Source of the DNA: Candidatus Sneabacter namystus
GTDB lineage: Bacteria; Pseudomonadota; Alphaproteobacteria; Rickettsiales; Rickettsiaceae
NCBI RefSeq assembly: GCF_008189685.1
Contig: NZ_CP043312.1
Coordinates: 541,312-605,311 of the forward strand
Direction of reading: 5' to 3'
DNA length: 64,000 nt
Below, piece by piece: positions 46,032 through 55,775 of the stretch. The notes beneath the pieces are model-generated. The model did not search any database. It saw only the letters and a program-made list of their open reading frames with translations, and was not told the origin of the DNA. Position numbers and translations under genes: made by a program. Every line of letters begins with the position of its first letter. The first letter of the stretch is position 1.

Positions 46032-46418
46032 AAAACTTGTCAAGGGCTGTTAAAAAACACATACGTATATTGAGTGGAAATGTATAAACTTTTGCCTTAC
46101 ACAAAACGTGCAAATAACAAGAGATAAGGTTACTAGTAAACCTAGATCAAAACTCGTTGGGTAAAACAACACAAGATCTCAATGAGAAAAGGCAATTAGA
46201 TACAAAACGCTGAAGCAATCAGCTGATTGCCTTAGATATCATGCCCTTGCTCTTGTGTCAAACAAACTTTAACACATAACGTGTACAAGAATAAGTAATT
46301 AGTGTAATTCTATCACTCACTGAGTAACAATCTTTTTTTTATGGCAAACACCATATTGCTCAAGAACACTCTGATATGCTATCATAAAGCGGGTTTCAGC
46401 TTTTTTACTAATAGATAG
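46032..46418. other. Gene-free stretch between rho and fdxA
   Basis: No gene was found in these 387 bases. They separate two divergent genes and should hold both promoters. The visible structure is the inverted repeat at 46189-46233. The 120 bases before fdxA contain a T-rich run (TTTTTTTT near 46333) and nothing else I can name. Confidence 0.5.
46189..46233. repeat. Inverted repeat with nested 16-bp palindrome
   Basis: AAGGCAAT at 46189-46196 is repeated inverted as ATTGCCTT at 46226-46233. Inside it GCAATCAGCTGATTGC at 46215-46230 is a perfect palindrome that shares bases with the right arm, so two alternative structures compete. No T run follows on either side. A DNA-binding-protein site or regulatory RNA hairpin is possible. 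Confidence 0.5.
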
Positions 46419-46748
46419 ATGGCATACGTAGTAACTGACGCTTGCGTCAAATGTAAGTATACAGATTGTGTAGATGTATGTCCTGTTGACTGTTTCAAAG
46501 AAGGGAAAGAAATGCTAGTGATAGATCCCGTCACATGCATAGATTGTGGGATATGCGAAATAGAGTGTCCGGTAAACGCAATAGAGCCCGAGTCTGAAAA
46601 AAATATAGTCTGGACAGAGAGAAATGCAAAATTTAGCAAAAAATGGCCATCAATTACGAAGTCTAAATCTCCATTAGAGGATGCAGAAAAATATTCTAAA
46701 GAAGACAATAAATTTGATAGATACTGCTCAGACACAGAAAAAATATAA
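46419..46748 (+). CDS. fdxA: Seven-iron ferredoxin FdxA
   Basis: This 109-residue electron carrier has the cysteine spacing of [3Fe-4S][4Fe-4S] ferredoxins: Cys9, Cys12, Cys17, Cys21 and Cys25 in the first half and Cys40, Cys43, Cys46 and Cys50 in the second, each shifted by one from Azotobacter FdI. The C-terminal helix-forming region (about 60-109) is also family-typical ([13 protein letters not shown]). It may take electrons from or give them to the ferredoxin-NADP reductase encoded at 39.4 kb. It is followed about 80 bases later by lysS. Confidence 0.95.
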   Translation: MAYVVTDACVKCKYTDCVDVCPVDCFKEGKEMLVIDPVTCIDCGICEIECPVNAIEPESEKNIVWTERNAKFSKKWPSITKSKSPLEDAEKYSKEDNKFDRYCSDTEKI

Positions 46749-46826
46749 ATACCCCGAATATAGCGTAATTCAATGTAAGAATTTAATTCTTAATTACTCT
46801 TAACTTAACAAGAATATGTACTGTAT

Positions 46827-48395
46827 ATGCACATAAACAAAGAACATTATATTCAGTCAAAAGCATGGCCTTTTCAATTAGCCAAAAAATTACACAAAAG
46901 AATACAAAATACAAACTCACAAAAAGACATAGTGTCATTTGAAACTGGGTATGGACCATCAGGTTTACCACATATAGGTACTTTTGGAGAAGTGTCAAGA
47001 ACAAACATGATAATACAGGCTTTTCAAAAAATATGCGATATACCAACTAAGTTGATATGCTTTTCAGATGATTTAGATGGCATGAGAAAAATACCAGAAA
47101 ATGTTCCAAACCAAGAGATGTTAAGACAACATCTACATAAACCACTATCCCATGTACCGGATCCTTTTTGTGAAACTAAAAGTTTTGGCGATTACATGAA
47201 TAAACAGCTAAAATCTTTCCTTGATAAATTTGGCTTTTCATACGATTTTTACAGCGCAACCCAATGTTATTCTGAAGGTCTTTTTGACGAATATTTGTTA
47301 AAAGTATTAAAAAAATATGACGAGATAATGAATGTAATGCTTCCTTCTTTAAGAGAAGAACGTAGAAAAACATACTCACCATTTTTGCCAATATGCCCCA
47401 CAACAGGAAAGGTTTTACAAGTCAAGGTAGAAACACTTGATACAACTAATGGAACTATAACATACATAAATACAGACACGAACAAACACGTTACAGTGCC
47501 AGTCACTAAAGGTAACTGTAAGTTACAATGGAAACCAGATTTTGGTATGCGGTGGGCAGCCTTAAAGATCGATTTAGAAATACACGGCAAAGAACATGCA
47601 CCAAACGCTGATATATATTCCAAAATATGTAAAATCTTAGGGGGAAGACCGCCGGTATTGTTCTGCTATGAACTGTTTTTAGACGAACAAGGAGAAAAAA
47701 TTTCTAAATCAAAGGGTAACGGTATAGAAATAGACCGGTGGTTGCAATACGCACCATTAGAAAGCTTGCAACTTTTCCTATATAAAAATCCAGAAAGAGC
47801 GAAGAAACTACACATGGGCACAATAGCATCATGCGTAGATGAATACCTCATGCTAAACGAAAAATATCACTCTCAAAATATCAAGCAAAAATTAGAGAAT
47901 CCAGTATACCATATACACAATGGCCAGGTGCCAATTGTCACAACACATGGAATAACATTTAGCACTCTGATCAATTTAGTAGAATCATGCAATGTAGAAA
48001 ATAAAGACATGATATGGAGCTTCATTAAAAATTACGATGATAAAATAGTACAAGAAACTGATTCATATTTGGATAAGTTGATAAAGCATGCCATCGCTTT
48101 CGTAAAAGCGGCCGACACAACAAAAGAATACTCTGTTATCACTGACGATATACAACGCAATATTTTACAACAGCTAAAACAAAAAGTTCTTCAACTGTCG
48201 GACGCTACTGCCATACAAAAAGAAATCTACGCTATAGGGATGCTATACCACGCGCATGATATGCAAAACTACTTTCAATTCCTATACAAAACCCTCTTGG
48301 GAAAAAACGTTGGACCAAGATTAGGATCACTTCTGTCACTTTTGGGAAAAGAAAAATCTATCAATTTAATAGACTCAGCTCTAACAAGAAAATAA
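46827..48395 (+). CDS. lysS: Lysyl-tRNA synthetase, class I
   Basis: This enzyme charges tRNA-Lys. It is the class I form (archaeal type), which replaces the usual class II LysRS in Rickettsiales, some other alphaproteobacteria and spirochaetes. The 522-residue protein has the Rossmann nucleotide-binding signature GPSGLPHIGTFGEVSRT (HIGH-like), an ELFLDEQGEKISKSKGNGIEI block (KMSKS-like), and a helical anticodon-binding C-terminal domain. All parts seem present. No class II lysS is visible in the window. It is followed after about 220 bases by the ProP carrier set and has no apparent operon partner. Confidence 0.95.
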   Translation: MHINKEHYIQSKAWPFQLAKKLHKRIQNTNSQKDIVSFETGYGPSGLPHIGTFGEVSRTNMIIQAFQKICDIPTKLICFSDDLDGMRKIPENVPNQEMLRQHLHKPLSHVPDPFCETKSFGDYMNKQLKSFLDKFGFSYDFYSATQCYSEGLFDEYLLKVLKKYDEIMNVMLPSLREERRKTYSPFLPICPTTGKVLQVKVETLDTTNGTITYINTDTNKHVTVPVTKGNCKLQWKPDFGMRWAALKIDLEIHGKEHAPNADIYSKICKILGGRPPVLFCYELFLDEQGEKISKSKGNGIEIDRWLQYAPLESLQLFLYKNPERAKKLHMGTIASCVDEYLMLNEKYHSQNIKQKLENPVYHIHNGQVPIVTTHGITFSTLINLVESCNVENKDMIWSFIKNYDDKIVQETDSYLDKLIKHAIAFVKAADTTKEYSVITDDIQRNILQQLKQKVLQLSDATAIQKEIYAIGMLYHAHDMQNYFQFLYKTLLGKNVGPRLGSLLSLLGKEKSINLIDSALTRK

Positions 48396-48475
48396 GTTTC
48401 CTTTAGTGCAAAAAAGACCGTCTTAGTAGTATTCTATATACACAATATTCATTCTTATAAGTGTAGGAGGAAATC

Positions 48476-48504
48476 TTGCACGTTGGGTATTTTTGTGTTA
48501 ATAT
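48476..48504 (+). promoter_or_regulatory. Promoter of the first ProP-like gene
   Basis: TTGCAC at 48476-48481 and TAATAT at 48499-48504 are spaced by 17 bases. Transcription would begin near 48511, about 107 bases before the ATG of the carrier gene. Confidence 0.5.
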
Positions 48505-48617
48505 TACAACTATAGGTTAATTATTAATAAAGCTGCATTAACACCTAAAAACACATCCATTACGTCAAATTTAATACACCGAATTTCGATAAACTAAAAA
48601 ATATTTCGTACTTGTAT

Positions 48618-49913
48618 ATGCTTCCTAACATATCACCACAACAAAAAACCGCCGTCACATTGTTATCAATTGGTACATTTCTTGAATTTTTTGATTTGTG
48701 GCTTTATTTGCACATGTCTGTCAAAATAAATGATTTATTCTTCCCACCATCTTTTAAACATTCTTGGTTACTATCTAACTTTGCGCTTTGTTCCGCATTC
48801 TTATTTAGACCAATAGGAGCAATAATTTTTGGATGGATAGGAGATACTTTAGGAAGAAAAGCAACTATCCTCATAACAACTTCTATGATGGCGATGTCTT
48901 GTGCTGTCATAGCAATACTACCAACATATGAATATATAGGAGTGTTGGCCCCAATCATATTAACAATTTGTAGAGGGGTGCAGGGTATCGCATCTCTGGT
49001 AGAAGTAGCTGGTGCTAGACTATATTTATTAGAATCTAGCAAACCTCCAACACAATTTTTTCTTATATTTCTTGTATCCGCATCAGCAACTTTTGGCAGG
49101 TTTGCAGCAGTAGGTTTAGCCTCCTTAATAGAATTATTAGATTTAAGTTGGAGAATTGCTTTCATGTTCGGAGTAGTAGTGGCAATAGTAGGAACAGTAG
49201 CAAGAAGAGCATTGAAAGAAGCAAGTAACTTCTCTAACGCAAGAAAAAGACTTATATCCTATATGTCAGATAGTAGTAAAAAAGTACTAGAAAAAAGTCC
49301 ATTGCTAAGACGTCCAATAAATAAGTCATCACTTTTATTCATGACATTGGCTAGCATGGCTCCTAACACATGTTTATTTTTTCTCTACAACTACTCTGCA
49401 GATTTTCTCAGATCAAAGTTAGGGTTAACTCCAGCGGAAGTTCTTAATCATAACTCTATACTAGGATTGGGCGAAGTATTATCTGACTTTGCGCTTGGTT
49501 ATCTTGTCCTAAAATTTCACCCGTTTAGGATCATAATAACGCGCTCTGTGCTGCATTTAGTAGTAATATTTGCGGCTCCGTTTGTACTATCTAACGCCCA
49601 ATCTCCAGTAAGTATATTAATATTACAGACCCTTGCAATGCTATTCGCAGTAGATGTAGAACCAGGTGGTGTGGCAATATTTTATACAAAATTTCCTATA
49701 TTAAAAAGGTTCAGAGCTGTAGGTATGTCCTTTGCCATGGCTGGCGCAATATCATATACACTATGTGCATTTTGCATGAAACCTCTTACAGATAGACTGG
49801 GCCTATGCGGAATGTGGGTAATTTTGATACCTGTGTGGATCAACTTTAATATAGCTATTTTCTACTTCGCAAAATTAGACAAGAAAACTAGAAATAATGA
49901 AGACATCATGTAA
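48618..49913 (+). CDS. MFS transporter, ProP-like, tandem copy 1
   Basis: This is a 431-residue, twelve-helix carrier of the metabolite:H+ symporter family (ProP, osmolyte or betaine uptake). Helix 1 has the family acidic motif GTFLEFFDLWLYLHMS, and loop 2-3 has RPIGAIIFGWIGDTLGRK. The ATG at 48618 is preferred over a TTG six bases upstream. Two further copies follow in tandem at 50.2 and 51.5 kb with the same opening pattern. The block RGVQGIASLVEVAGARLYLLES is shared with them. Likely substrates are host proline, betaine or similar compounds, but this is inferred. Transcription probably stops at the hairpin at 49960. Confidence 0.9.
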   Translation: MLPNISPQQKTAVTLLSIGTFLEFFDLWLYLHMSVKINDLFFPPSFKHSWLLSNFALCSAFLFRPIGAIIFGWIGDTLGRKATILITTSMMAMSCAVIAILPTYEYIGVLAPIILTICRGVQGIASLVEVAGARLYLLESSKPPTQFFLIFLVSASATFGRFAAVGLASLIELLDLSWRIAFMFGVVVAIVGTVARRALKEASNFSNARKRLISYMSDSSKKVLEKSPLLRRPINKSSLLFMTLASMAPNTCLFFLYNYSADFLRSKLGLTPAEVLNHNSILGLGEVLSDFALGYLVLKFHPFRIIITRSVLHLVVIFAAPFVLSNAQSPVSILILQTLAMLFAVDVEPGGVAIFYTKFPILKRFRAVGMSFAMAGAISYTLCAFCMKPLTDRLGLCGMWVILIPVWINFNIAIFYFAKLDKKTRNNEDIM

Positions 49914-49959
49914 AGAAAGAATTAATAAGTTAGTTGACATAGTTAAAAAGTAGGGTTAG

Positions 49960-49981
49960 CCTCATTGTTGAGGATGTTTTT
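49960..49981 (+). terminator. Rho-independent terminator after ProP copy 1
   Basis: CCTCA (49960-49964), a four-base loop TTGT and TGAGG (49969-49973) form a short stem, followed by a run of five T at 49977-49981. The stem is short, so termination may be partial. Confidence 0.45.
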
Positions 49982-50004
49982 AAGTATTTCTACGAAAGGA
50001 TTTA

Positions 50005-50211
50005 ATGGTTTCCATTGAAAGTTTTCTTAACGTTTTTCTTCCTTGCACAATTAGGCAAGTCTTTTCATATATTGTCATTTTTCTTACACAAGCAGGATCA
50101 GCTTTTTATGCTGTCAGTAGCGCTGTAATTTTTACATTTCCTATTCTTTTCCTAGACTTCATAAAAAACATACTGAATCTAGCGATGAATGCTCAGTTAG
50201 AATTAAATTAA
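50005..50211 (+). CDS. Small possible membrane protein between ProP copies
   Basis: This 68-residue frame starts at ATG 50005 after a good ribosome-binding sequence (GAAAGGA, four bases before). It has hydrophobic stretches around residues 8-30 and 35-55 and no recognisable homologue. It lies between the first and second ProP-like genes on the same strand, 15 bases before the second. It could be a real small membrane protein or a non-functional remnant of a carrier; nothing distinguishes them here. Confidence 0.35.
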   Translation: MVSIESFLNVFLPCTIRQVFSYIVIFLTQAGSAFYAVSSAVIFTFPILFLDFIKNILNLAMNAQLELN

Positions 50212-50225
50212 ATATAGTCACAAAT

Positions 50226-51494
50226 ATGGCAGTCACCATTGCAACTGAAGATCTTGCTTATCAAAGAAGAGCAGCTATAATCCTGGCAATTGGTACATTT
50301 TTAGAGTTTTTTGACGTTTGGCTTTACATCCATATGTCCCACATTCTGAACTCCTTGTTCTTTCCAGCTTCGATGAAAGGGTCTTGGATACTTGCTAACC
50401 TTTCTCTATGCACTACTTTTGCTTTCAGACCGTTTGGAGCTTTGTTGTTCGGTTGGATAGGCGACACATGCGGACGTAAATTCACATTTATATTAACTAA
50501 TATAGTGATGTCAGGAACTTGTGCTGTAATGACTATATTACCAGAATATAGTGTTATAGGTGTTGCTGCGTCTTTCGGGATGTTGTCATGTCGTGTAGTA
50601 CAAGGAATTACTTCGTCTATAGAGGTAATAGGAGCGAGAATTTTTCTTTTGGAACTTATCAAACCCCCAAGGCAGTATGTATTTGTCAGTACTCTTACCT
50701 TATCTTGCACTCTAGGAGGATTGTTTGCTCTTGTAGTATGTGCGGCAGTGGTCAATTTAGGCATTAATTGGCGTTATGCTTTTGCTATAGGTACCATGAT
50801 AGCCATTGCAGGAAGTGTGGCACGAAGAGCGCTAAGGGAAGCGCCAGATTTTTTACAGGCAAAAACTGCTGTTAAAAAGCATTCAGATTCCGCAAAAGTA
50901 AAAACTTCGATAAGTAAAAAATCCATTTTCTATATGATGCTGATGAACCTAGCATCACCTGTAGTAATGTACGTGCTTTATATACACTGTCCAAACGTGT
51001 TCAAGGCAAAATTTGGATTCGTTGCAAAGGATATTATAAACCACAATCTACTATTAACTTGCATAGATCTGTTTGTGGACTTTGCTGTAACTATGATAGT
51101 AATAAAAATACATCCGTTGAAGATAGTTCAGTTCAGATCTCGTGCTTTTCTGTTGGTAGCGCTGCTGATGCCTTTCATGCTGCAGTATGCTAGTTCAGCG
51201 TACATTGTGTTACTAGCTCAAGCGTTAATGATTATGTGCGACCTGCGACAAACTCCAGCAACGCCTATTTTTTACTCACATTTTCCTGTTCTTCAAAGAT
51301 TTACAACTGTATCTTTAATTTTCGCAATATCTAAAGGAATTAGCTTTCCACTTGGGGCTTTTTCGATGCAGCCTTTGACAGAAAAATTTGGCTATTACTC
51401 AATTTGGATAGTCGCTATTCCTGTATGGGCGTGTTTTCTTACCGGATTCAATTATTTTAACAAGCTGGAAAGAGATAAATTGATAAGGAACTAG
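50226..51494 (+). CDS. MFS transporter, ProP-like, tandem copy 2
   Basis: The 422-residue carrier has the same features as copy 1: GTFLEFFDVWLYIHMSHIL in helix 1, RPFGALLFGWIGDTCGRK in loop 2-3, and RVVQGITSSIEVIGARIFLLEL in helix 4. The Asp in the helix-1 acidic motif, implicated in proton coupling in the family, is conserved. Its coding strand has clearly more G than C, unlike most plus-strand genes of the window. It likely imports an osmolyte or amino-acid-like substrate. Gaps of 15 bases before it and about 50 after it suggest a shared transcript with copy 3. Confidence 0.9.
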   Translation: MAVTIATEDLAYQRRAAIILAIGTFLEFFDVWLYIHMSHILNSLFFPASMKGSWILANLSLCTTFAFRPFGALLFGWIGDTCGRKFTFILTNIVMSGTCAVMTILPEYSVIGVAASFGMLSCRVVQGITSSIEVIGARIFLLELIKPPRQYVFVSTLTLSCTLGGLFALVVCAAVVNLGINWRYAFAIGTMIAIAGSVARRALREAPDFLQAKTAVKKHSDSAKVKTSISKKSIFYMMLMNLASPVVMYVLYIHCPNVFKAKFGFVAKDIINHNLLLTCIDLFVDFAVTMIVIKIHPLKIVQFRSRAFLLVALLMPFMLQYASSAYIVLLAQALMIMCDLRQTPATPIFYSHFPVLQRFTTVSLIFAISKGISFPLGAFSMQPLTEKFGYYSIWIVAIPVWACFLTGFNYFNKLERDKLIRN

Positions 51495-51546
51495 AATAGA
51501 ATCTTGTTACAAAAATGAAAATTTAACTTTATAACTTTGGTACAAT

Positions 51547-52839
51547 ATGAAAGAAAGTGATAATGAAAGGCTGCAACATGCAAAGACGACAGCTCTTTTA
51601 TCTGTTGGTACCTTCCTTGAATTTTTTGACCTATTCCTATATGTACATATGGCTCAAATCATCAACCCTGTATTCTTCCCACAGGGGGCGTCGGGTTCTT
51701 GGTTACTAGGAAACTTTGCTCTTTTATCAACTTTCATGTTTAGACCTATTGGGGCCCTAATTTTTGGAAGAATAGGTGATGTGTTAGGTAGAAAAATTAC
51801 AGTGATAGTTACCACTATGATGTCTGGGATAGCATGTGTTACTATGGCCGCACTACCAGGATACGAATCGATAGGAATGTCGGCTCAGGTATTGATGATA
51901 CTATGTAGAGTGATACAAGGAATGTCAGCAATGGGAGAAGTAACAGGAGCAGAGATATACCTACTGGAGTTAACAAAACCTCCTCGTAGGTATTTTTACA
52001 TAGCCATGGTTGCTTCTGCTACTGGACTTGGTGGTTTGTTCGCTCTTGCAACGTGCAACTTTATACTGAAATTTGGATTGAGTTGGCGTTATGCGTTTGC
52101 GTTCGGATCGTTGATAGCAGTCACAGGAGGTGTCGCCAGAACAGCGCTAAGAGAAGCTCCTGAGTTTACAAGGGAGAAAATGATAATGCTGCGTAACAAA
52201 TCAAGTAGTTTGACGAAAACCATGACCACTTCCAATAAGGTAAACATAAGAAGCTTTATGTGGTTATTGGCGATAAACGCAGTTTTACCAATGATGTTTT
52301 GTCTACGTTGTATACACATACCGGAAACTCTTCAAAATAGGTTTGGATTTTCCACTCAAGACGTGATCAATTGTAATTTAGCGGTAAGTACGGTCGAAGT
52401 TATAGTCGATGTAGCATTGGCTTGTATTGTATTAATAATTTCGCCAATTAAGATAGTAAAATATAGAGCACATATATTTTTAGCTTTAGTGCTGATATTG
52501 CCACCAATATTAGAGTATTGTCCTTATTCTTCTGTGATAATATTGTTACAGATGTTAGTGACCATTTTCTACTTATGTGGTTCTCCTGCTACTCCTATTT
52601 TCTATTCTCATTTTCCGACGTTAAAAAGGTTTACCGTAGTTGCATTTGCATTTGCTTTCGCCACTGCAGCAAGTTGGGCACTTGGTACCGTAGTGTTGGA
52701 CCCTCTTAAAGCAAGATTTGGAGCGTTCGGTTTATGGGCAATATTAATACCCTTGTATATACTATTTGCTTTAGCGGTTGTATACTTCGAAAGGCTAGAA
52801 AAGAAAAGAGACACTGCTTCTGCTGGCAGTAATGAATAG
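51547..52839 (+). CDS. MFS transporter, ProP-like, tandem copy 3
   Basis: The 430-residue carrier opens with KTTALLSVGTFLEFFDLFLYVHMA and has RPIGALIFGRIGDVLGRK in loop 2-3 and RVIQGMSAMGEVTGAEIYLLEL in helix 4, so it belongs with copies 1 and 2. In this copy helix 4 keeps GEVTGAE, closer to the canonical family sequence than SSIEVIGAR or SLVEVAGAR in the others. The three copies have clearly diverged; conservation is strongest in the N-terminal half. The roughly 50-base gap after copy 2 and the 20-base gap before nfu suggest it could be co-transcribed with both. Confidence 0.9.
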   Translation: MKESDNERLQHAKTTALLSVGTFLEFFDLFLYVHMAQIINPVFFPQGASGSWLLGNFALLSTFMFRPIGALIFGRIGDVLGRKITVIVTTMMSGIACVTMAALPGYESIGMSAQVLMILCRVIQGMSAMGEVTGAEIYLLELTKPPRRYFYIAMVASATGLGGLFALATCNFILKFGLSWRYAFAFGSLIAVTGGVARTALREAPEFTREKMIMLRNKSSSLTKTMTTSNKVNIRSFMWLLAINAVLPMMFCLRCIHIPETLQNRFGFSTQDVINCNLAVSTVEVIVDVALACIVLIISPIKIVKYRAHIFLALVLILPPILEYCPYSSVIILLQMLVTIFYLCGSPATPIFYSHFPTLKRFTVVAFAFAFATAASWALGTVVLDPLKARFGAFGLWAILIPLYILFALAVVYFERLEKKRDTASAGSNE

Positions 52840-52859
52840 CAAAAAGGTCTATTTATGTC

Positions 52860-53438
52860 ATGCTAGTTAACATACAAGATACTCCCAATCCCTTAGCAGT
52901 AAAGTTTGTATGTAACAGGGAGGTTAGCCCTTTAATGCCTCAAACTTTTACTTCCAAAGATCAGTGTAGAAGTAGCTCTTTAGCACAGGAGCTACTTTCT
53001 CTTCCAGAAGTATCTATGGTGTTTTTCGGTACAGATTTTATCACTATTACAAAAGAACAAAGTACCTCTTGGGAAAAAGTAAAATCTAAGATTGTACTTT
53101 TGATAACAAAGCATTTTGAAAAAACAGATCAGGTCTTTGACATAGAGGCAGATAGGTCGCAACCTCTACAAGAACAAGAAGAAGTAAGTCTACCAGATAT
53201 AGAGCGGCAAATAAAACAAGTTATAGAAGAATACATTAGGCCAGCTATAATGCTAGATGGAGGAGATATAGAATATTTGAGATTCAACAAAGGGATTGTA
53301 TACGTAAAACTCGTAGGAGCCTGCAAAGGTTGTCCTAGTTCAACTATCACATTGAAACAAGGAGTTCAAAATACAATTCAATATCACGTACCAGAAGTTA
53401 TATCTGTAGAAATAGAAGATCTTTTGGAAGATAATTGA
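52860..53438 (+). CDS. Iron-sulfur cluster carrier, Nfu family
   Basis: Nfu proteins deliver [4Fe-4S] clusters to enzymes, LipA among them. The 192-residue protein has the Nfu N-terminal domain (IQDTPNPLAVKFVCNREVSP, at about 4-90), a short linker, and the C-terminal NifU domain with RPAIMLDGGDIEYL and the cluster-binding pair Cys155 and Cys158 in CKGCPSS. This matches mitochondrial NFU1 and alphaproteobacterial forms. It follows the third ProP-like gene by 20 bases and converges on infB with three bases between stops. lipA at 22.5 kb is a likely client. Confidence 0.95.
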   Translation: MLVNIQDTPNPLAVKFVCNREVSPLMPQTFTSKDQCRSSSLAQELLSLPEVSMVFFGTDFITITKEQSTSWEKVKSKIVLLITKHFEKTDQVFDIEADRSQPLQEQEEVSLPDIERQIKQVIEEYIRPAIMLDGGDIEYLRFNKGIVYVKLVGACKGCPSSTITLKQGVQNTIQYHVPEVISVEIEDLLEDN

Positions 53439-53441
53439 GTT

Positions 53442-55775
53442 CTAGAACAATTGCTGCTTTTCCTGCTTTATTTCATAAAATTCTATTACATCTTCTTCTC
53501 GGAAAGTATCAATGTTAAACTCTAGGCCACATTCAATCCCTTTTTTCACCTCCTTAACAGGCATTTTTTCCCTTTTGATACTTTTTATAACAGTACTGTT
53601 ATATTCCTTTTTATTTCTTACAATCTTAGCAACACAGCCCACTTTCGCAATACCATCAACAATCAAACAACCAGCAATTTTGCCTATTTTAGACGCACAA
53701 AATACCTTCTTAACAATAGCAGAACCTATAGGATATTCTTTATGTATCAATGGCAGCATGTCGTTTAACATACAACGTACATCTTCCAAAAGCTTGTATA
53801 TAACGCTATAATGGCCAATGTGTACACCTTGCAATTTCGCTATTTTTTCTACAGTATTAGATACTTTTACGTTGAATGCTAACACTATCGGCATTGAAGA
53901 AAAAGAATGTGCCAAATTTACATCTGCTTCTTGTATATCTCCCAATCCACTATACAAGACATGTAAAGCGACCCCCTCGAATGTCTCTGTAGGCAAATTA
54001 TTTAAAATAGCATCAAGTGCACCTTGTACATCTGCTTTTACTACTATAGAGAGTCTATTAAGCTTACTAGTAGTAATATCAAATACATCCTCCTCTTCCT
54101 GTTTCTTTGTTTGAAGGCCTTCTTCTACAGTAGCAAGTGCCCTTGCCTTTTTTTCATCCTCTACTACCATAAAAATGTCGCCAGCTTTAGGAACAGAGCC
54201 AAGGCCAATAACTTCTACGGGTGTAGAAGGACCTGCAGAATCAATTTTATTACCTAAAAAATTAGACAAACGTCTTATCTTTCCCCAGCTACTGCCAGCT
54301 ACGACAATATCACCTACACGCAGCACACCTCTTTGAACAACAACTGTAACTGACACACCAATTTTAGCATCCATTTTGGACTCTAACACCGCACCAGCAG
54401 TGATACCCTTATAATTTGCTTTTAAAGACAAAATATCAGCAACAAGGACAATTGATTTAAGCAATTCATCCAAGTTTGTTCCTTTCTTTGCTGATACAGG
54501 TACAATCACCACATCACCACCCATTTCTTCTGGAACAACATCATAATTTAATAAATCGGCTTTAATGGCCTCTATCTTTAAATCAGGCTTATCAATCTTA
54601 TTAATAGCAATTATGACAGCAGCACAAGATGCTTTAGCGTACTTGATGGCCTCTACAGTCTGATCTTTTATACCATCATCTGCTGCAATAACAATAACTG
54701 CAATATCTGTCACACTAGCTCCTCTGCGACGCATCTGAGAAAAGGCTTCATGTCCAGGAGTGTCAATAACAACAATAGCTTTTTTACCTTCACCAATGAC
54801 ATAAGCGCTAAGATATTGTGTAATTCCACCTTCTTCACTATCTGCTACGCTCGTTTTACGTAGAGCATCTAAAAGGGAAGTTTTACCATGATCAACGTGA
54901 CCCATAACAGACACAACAGGTGGCCTCCATTCCAAATGTTTATCAGAATCGTTTATATTACTCATAATACTATACAATCCCATATTAGCATCTGAAGCCA
55001 CCCTTTTTACTGCATGACCAAGAGACACAGCGACCATCTCTGCAGTATCTCCATCTACCACATCTCCATGCGTAACACCAAGGCTTTTAAGACTTTTTAG
55101 AACATCTTGCACCTTTTCTGAAAGAGCATGAGCAAGGTCAGATACCAAAATAGAACTCCCTATCACTACATCACGATAAACCTTTGATTTTATCTCATTA
55201 CGCCTTTTTTTACTTTTATTAAACGCTCTTTTTATTGACGACAAACTACGAGTAGTAGTCACAGTATCTATACCTTCACTAAGATTAAATAAATTTGCTT
55301 TATGTAATCTTTTATTAGCCTTATCCTTGCTTAATATTAAAGATTTTTCATGTTTTACTTTCTTCTCTTCTTCATTTTCATTATTAGTACGAGCCTTTAC
55401 AGTATTCGTCTTTTTTCTAGACTCTGCACTATCGCTGACTTCTTTATTTCTTAAATCATCCTCTTGAGCAACATCAAACACTGAATCTACATTTTTTGCA
55501 TCATTGCCCTTCTCTATTTCTGCTTCATTTTTGACTTTCTGAATCTCTTTTGCTTTATCAGCCATATTAGCTACAACTTCCTCTTTCTTACTCAAACCAG
55601 AAATAGAAGACACTGAGTATGAAGTTACTTTATTAACTTTTACATCTACAGAAATACTATTTTTATCAGCATTCGATAAAAATTTCTCCTTTATCGCCTT
55701 CTCATCTACATTCACTTTCCCTATACTCAGAGTAAGACGCTTTTTCTCCTTATCTTTTTTCTCCATAACATCCAT
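53442..55775 (-). CDS. infB: Translation initiation factor IF-2
   Basis: IF-2 places formyl-Met-tRNA in the ribosomal P site. The 777-residue protein has a long charged N-terminal region rich in Lys and Glu to about 210, a roughly 75-residue IF2 N domain, then the GTPase with G1 GHVDHGKTS at about 292-300, [16 protein letters not shown] and NKIDKP. Beta-barrel domain 2 and the C-terminal fMet-tRNA-binding domain follow. Its start overlaps the nusA stop by one base (TAATG). The order nusA-infB is conserved in bacteria; rimP, normally before nusA, is not seen, and rbfA does not follow. Confidence 0.97.
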   Translation of the reverse strand: MDVMEKKDKEKKRLTLSIGKVNVDEKAIKEKFLSNADKNSISVDVKVNKVTSYSVSSISGLSKKEEVVANMADKAKEIQKVKNEAEIEKGNDAKNVDSVFDVAQEDDLRNKEVSDSAESRKKTNTVKARTNNENEEEKKVKHEKSLILSKDKANKRLHKANLFNLSEGIDTVTTTRSLSSIKRAFNKSKKRRNEIKSKVYRDVVIGSSILVSDLAHALSEKVQDVLKSLKSLGVTHGDVVDGDTAEMVAVSLGHAVKRVASDANMGLYSIMSNINDSDKHLEWRPPVVSVMGHVDHGKTSLLDALRKTSVADSEEGGITQYLSAYVIGEGKKAIVVIDTPGHEAFSQMRRRGASVTDIAVIVIAADDGIKDQTVEAIKYAKASCAAVIIAINKIDKPDLKIEAIKADLLNYDVVPEEMGGDVVIVPVSAKKGTNLDELLKSIVLVADILSLKANYKGITAGAVLESKMDAKIGVSVTVVVQRGVLRVGDIVVAGSSWGKIRRLSNFLGNKIDSAGPSTPVEVIGLGSVPKAGDIFMVVEDEKKARALATVEEGLQTKKQEEEDVFDITTSKLNRLSIVVKADVQGALDAILNNLPTETFEGVALHVLYSGLGDIQEADVNLAHSFSSMPIVLAFNVKVSNTVEKIAKLQGVHIGHYSVIYKLLEDVRCMLNDMLPLIHKEYPIGSAIVKKVFCASKIGKIAGCLIVDGIAKVGCVAKIVRNKKEYNSTVIKSIKREKMPVKEVKKGIECGLEFNIDTFREEDVIEFYEIKQEKQQLF

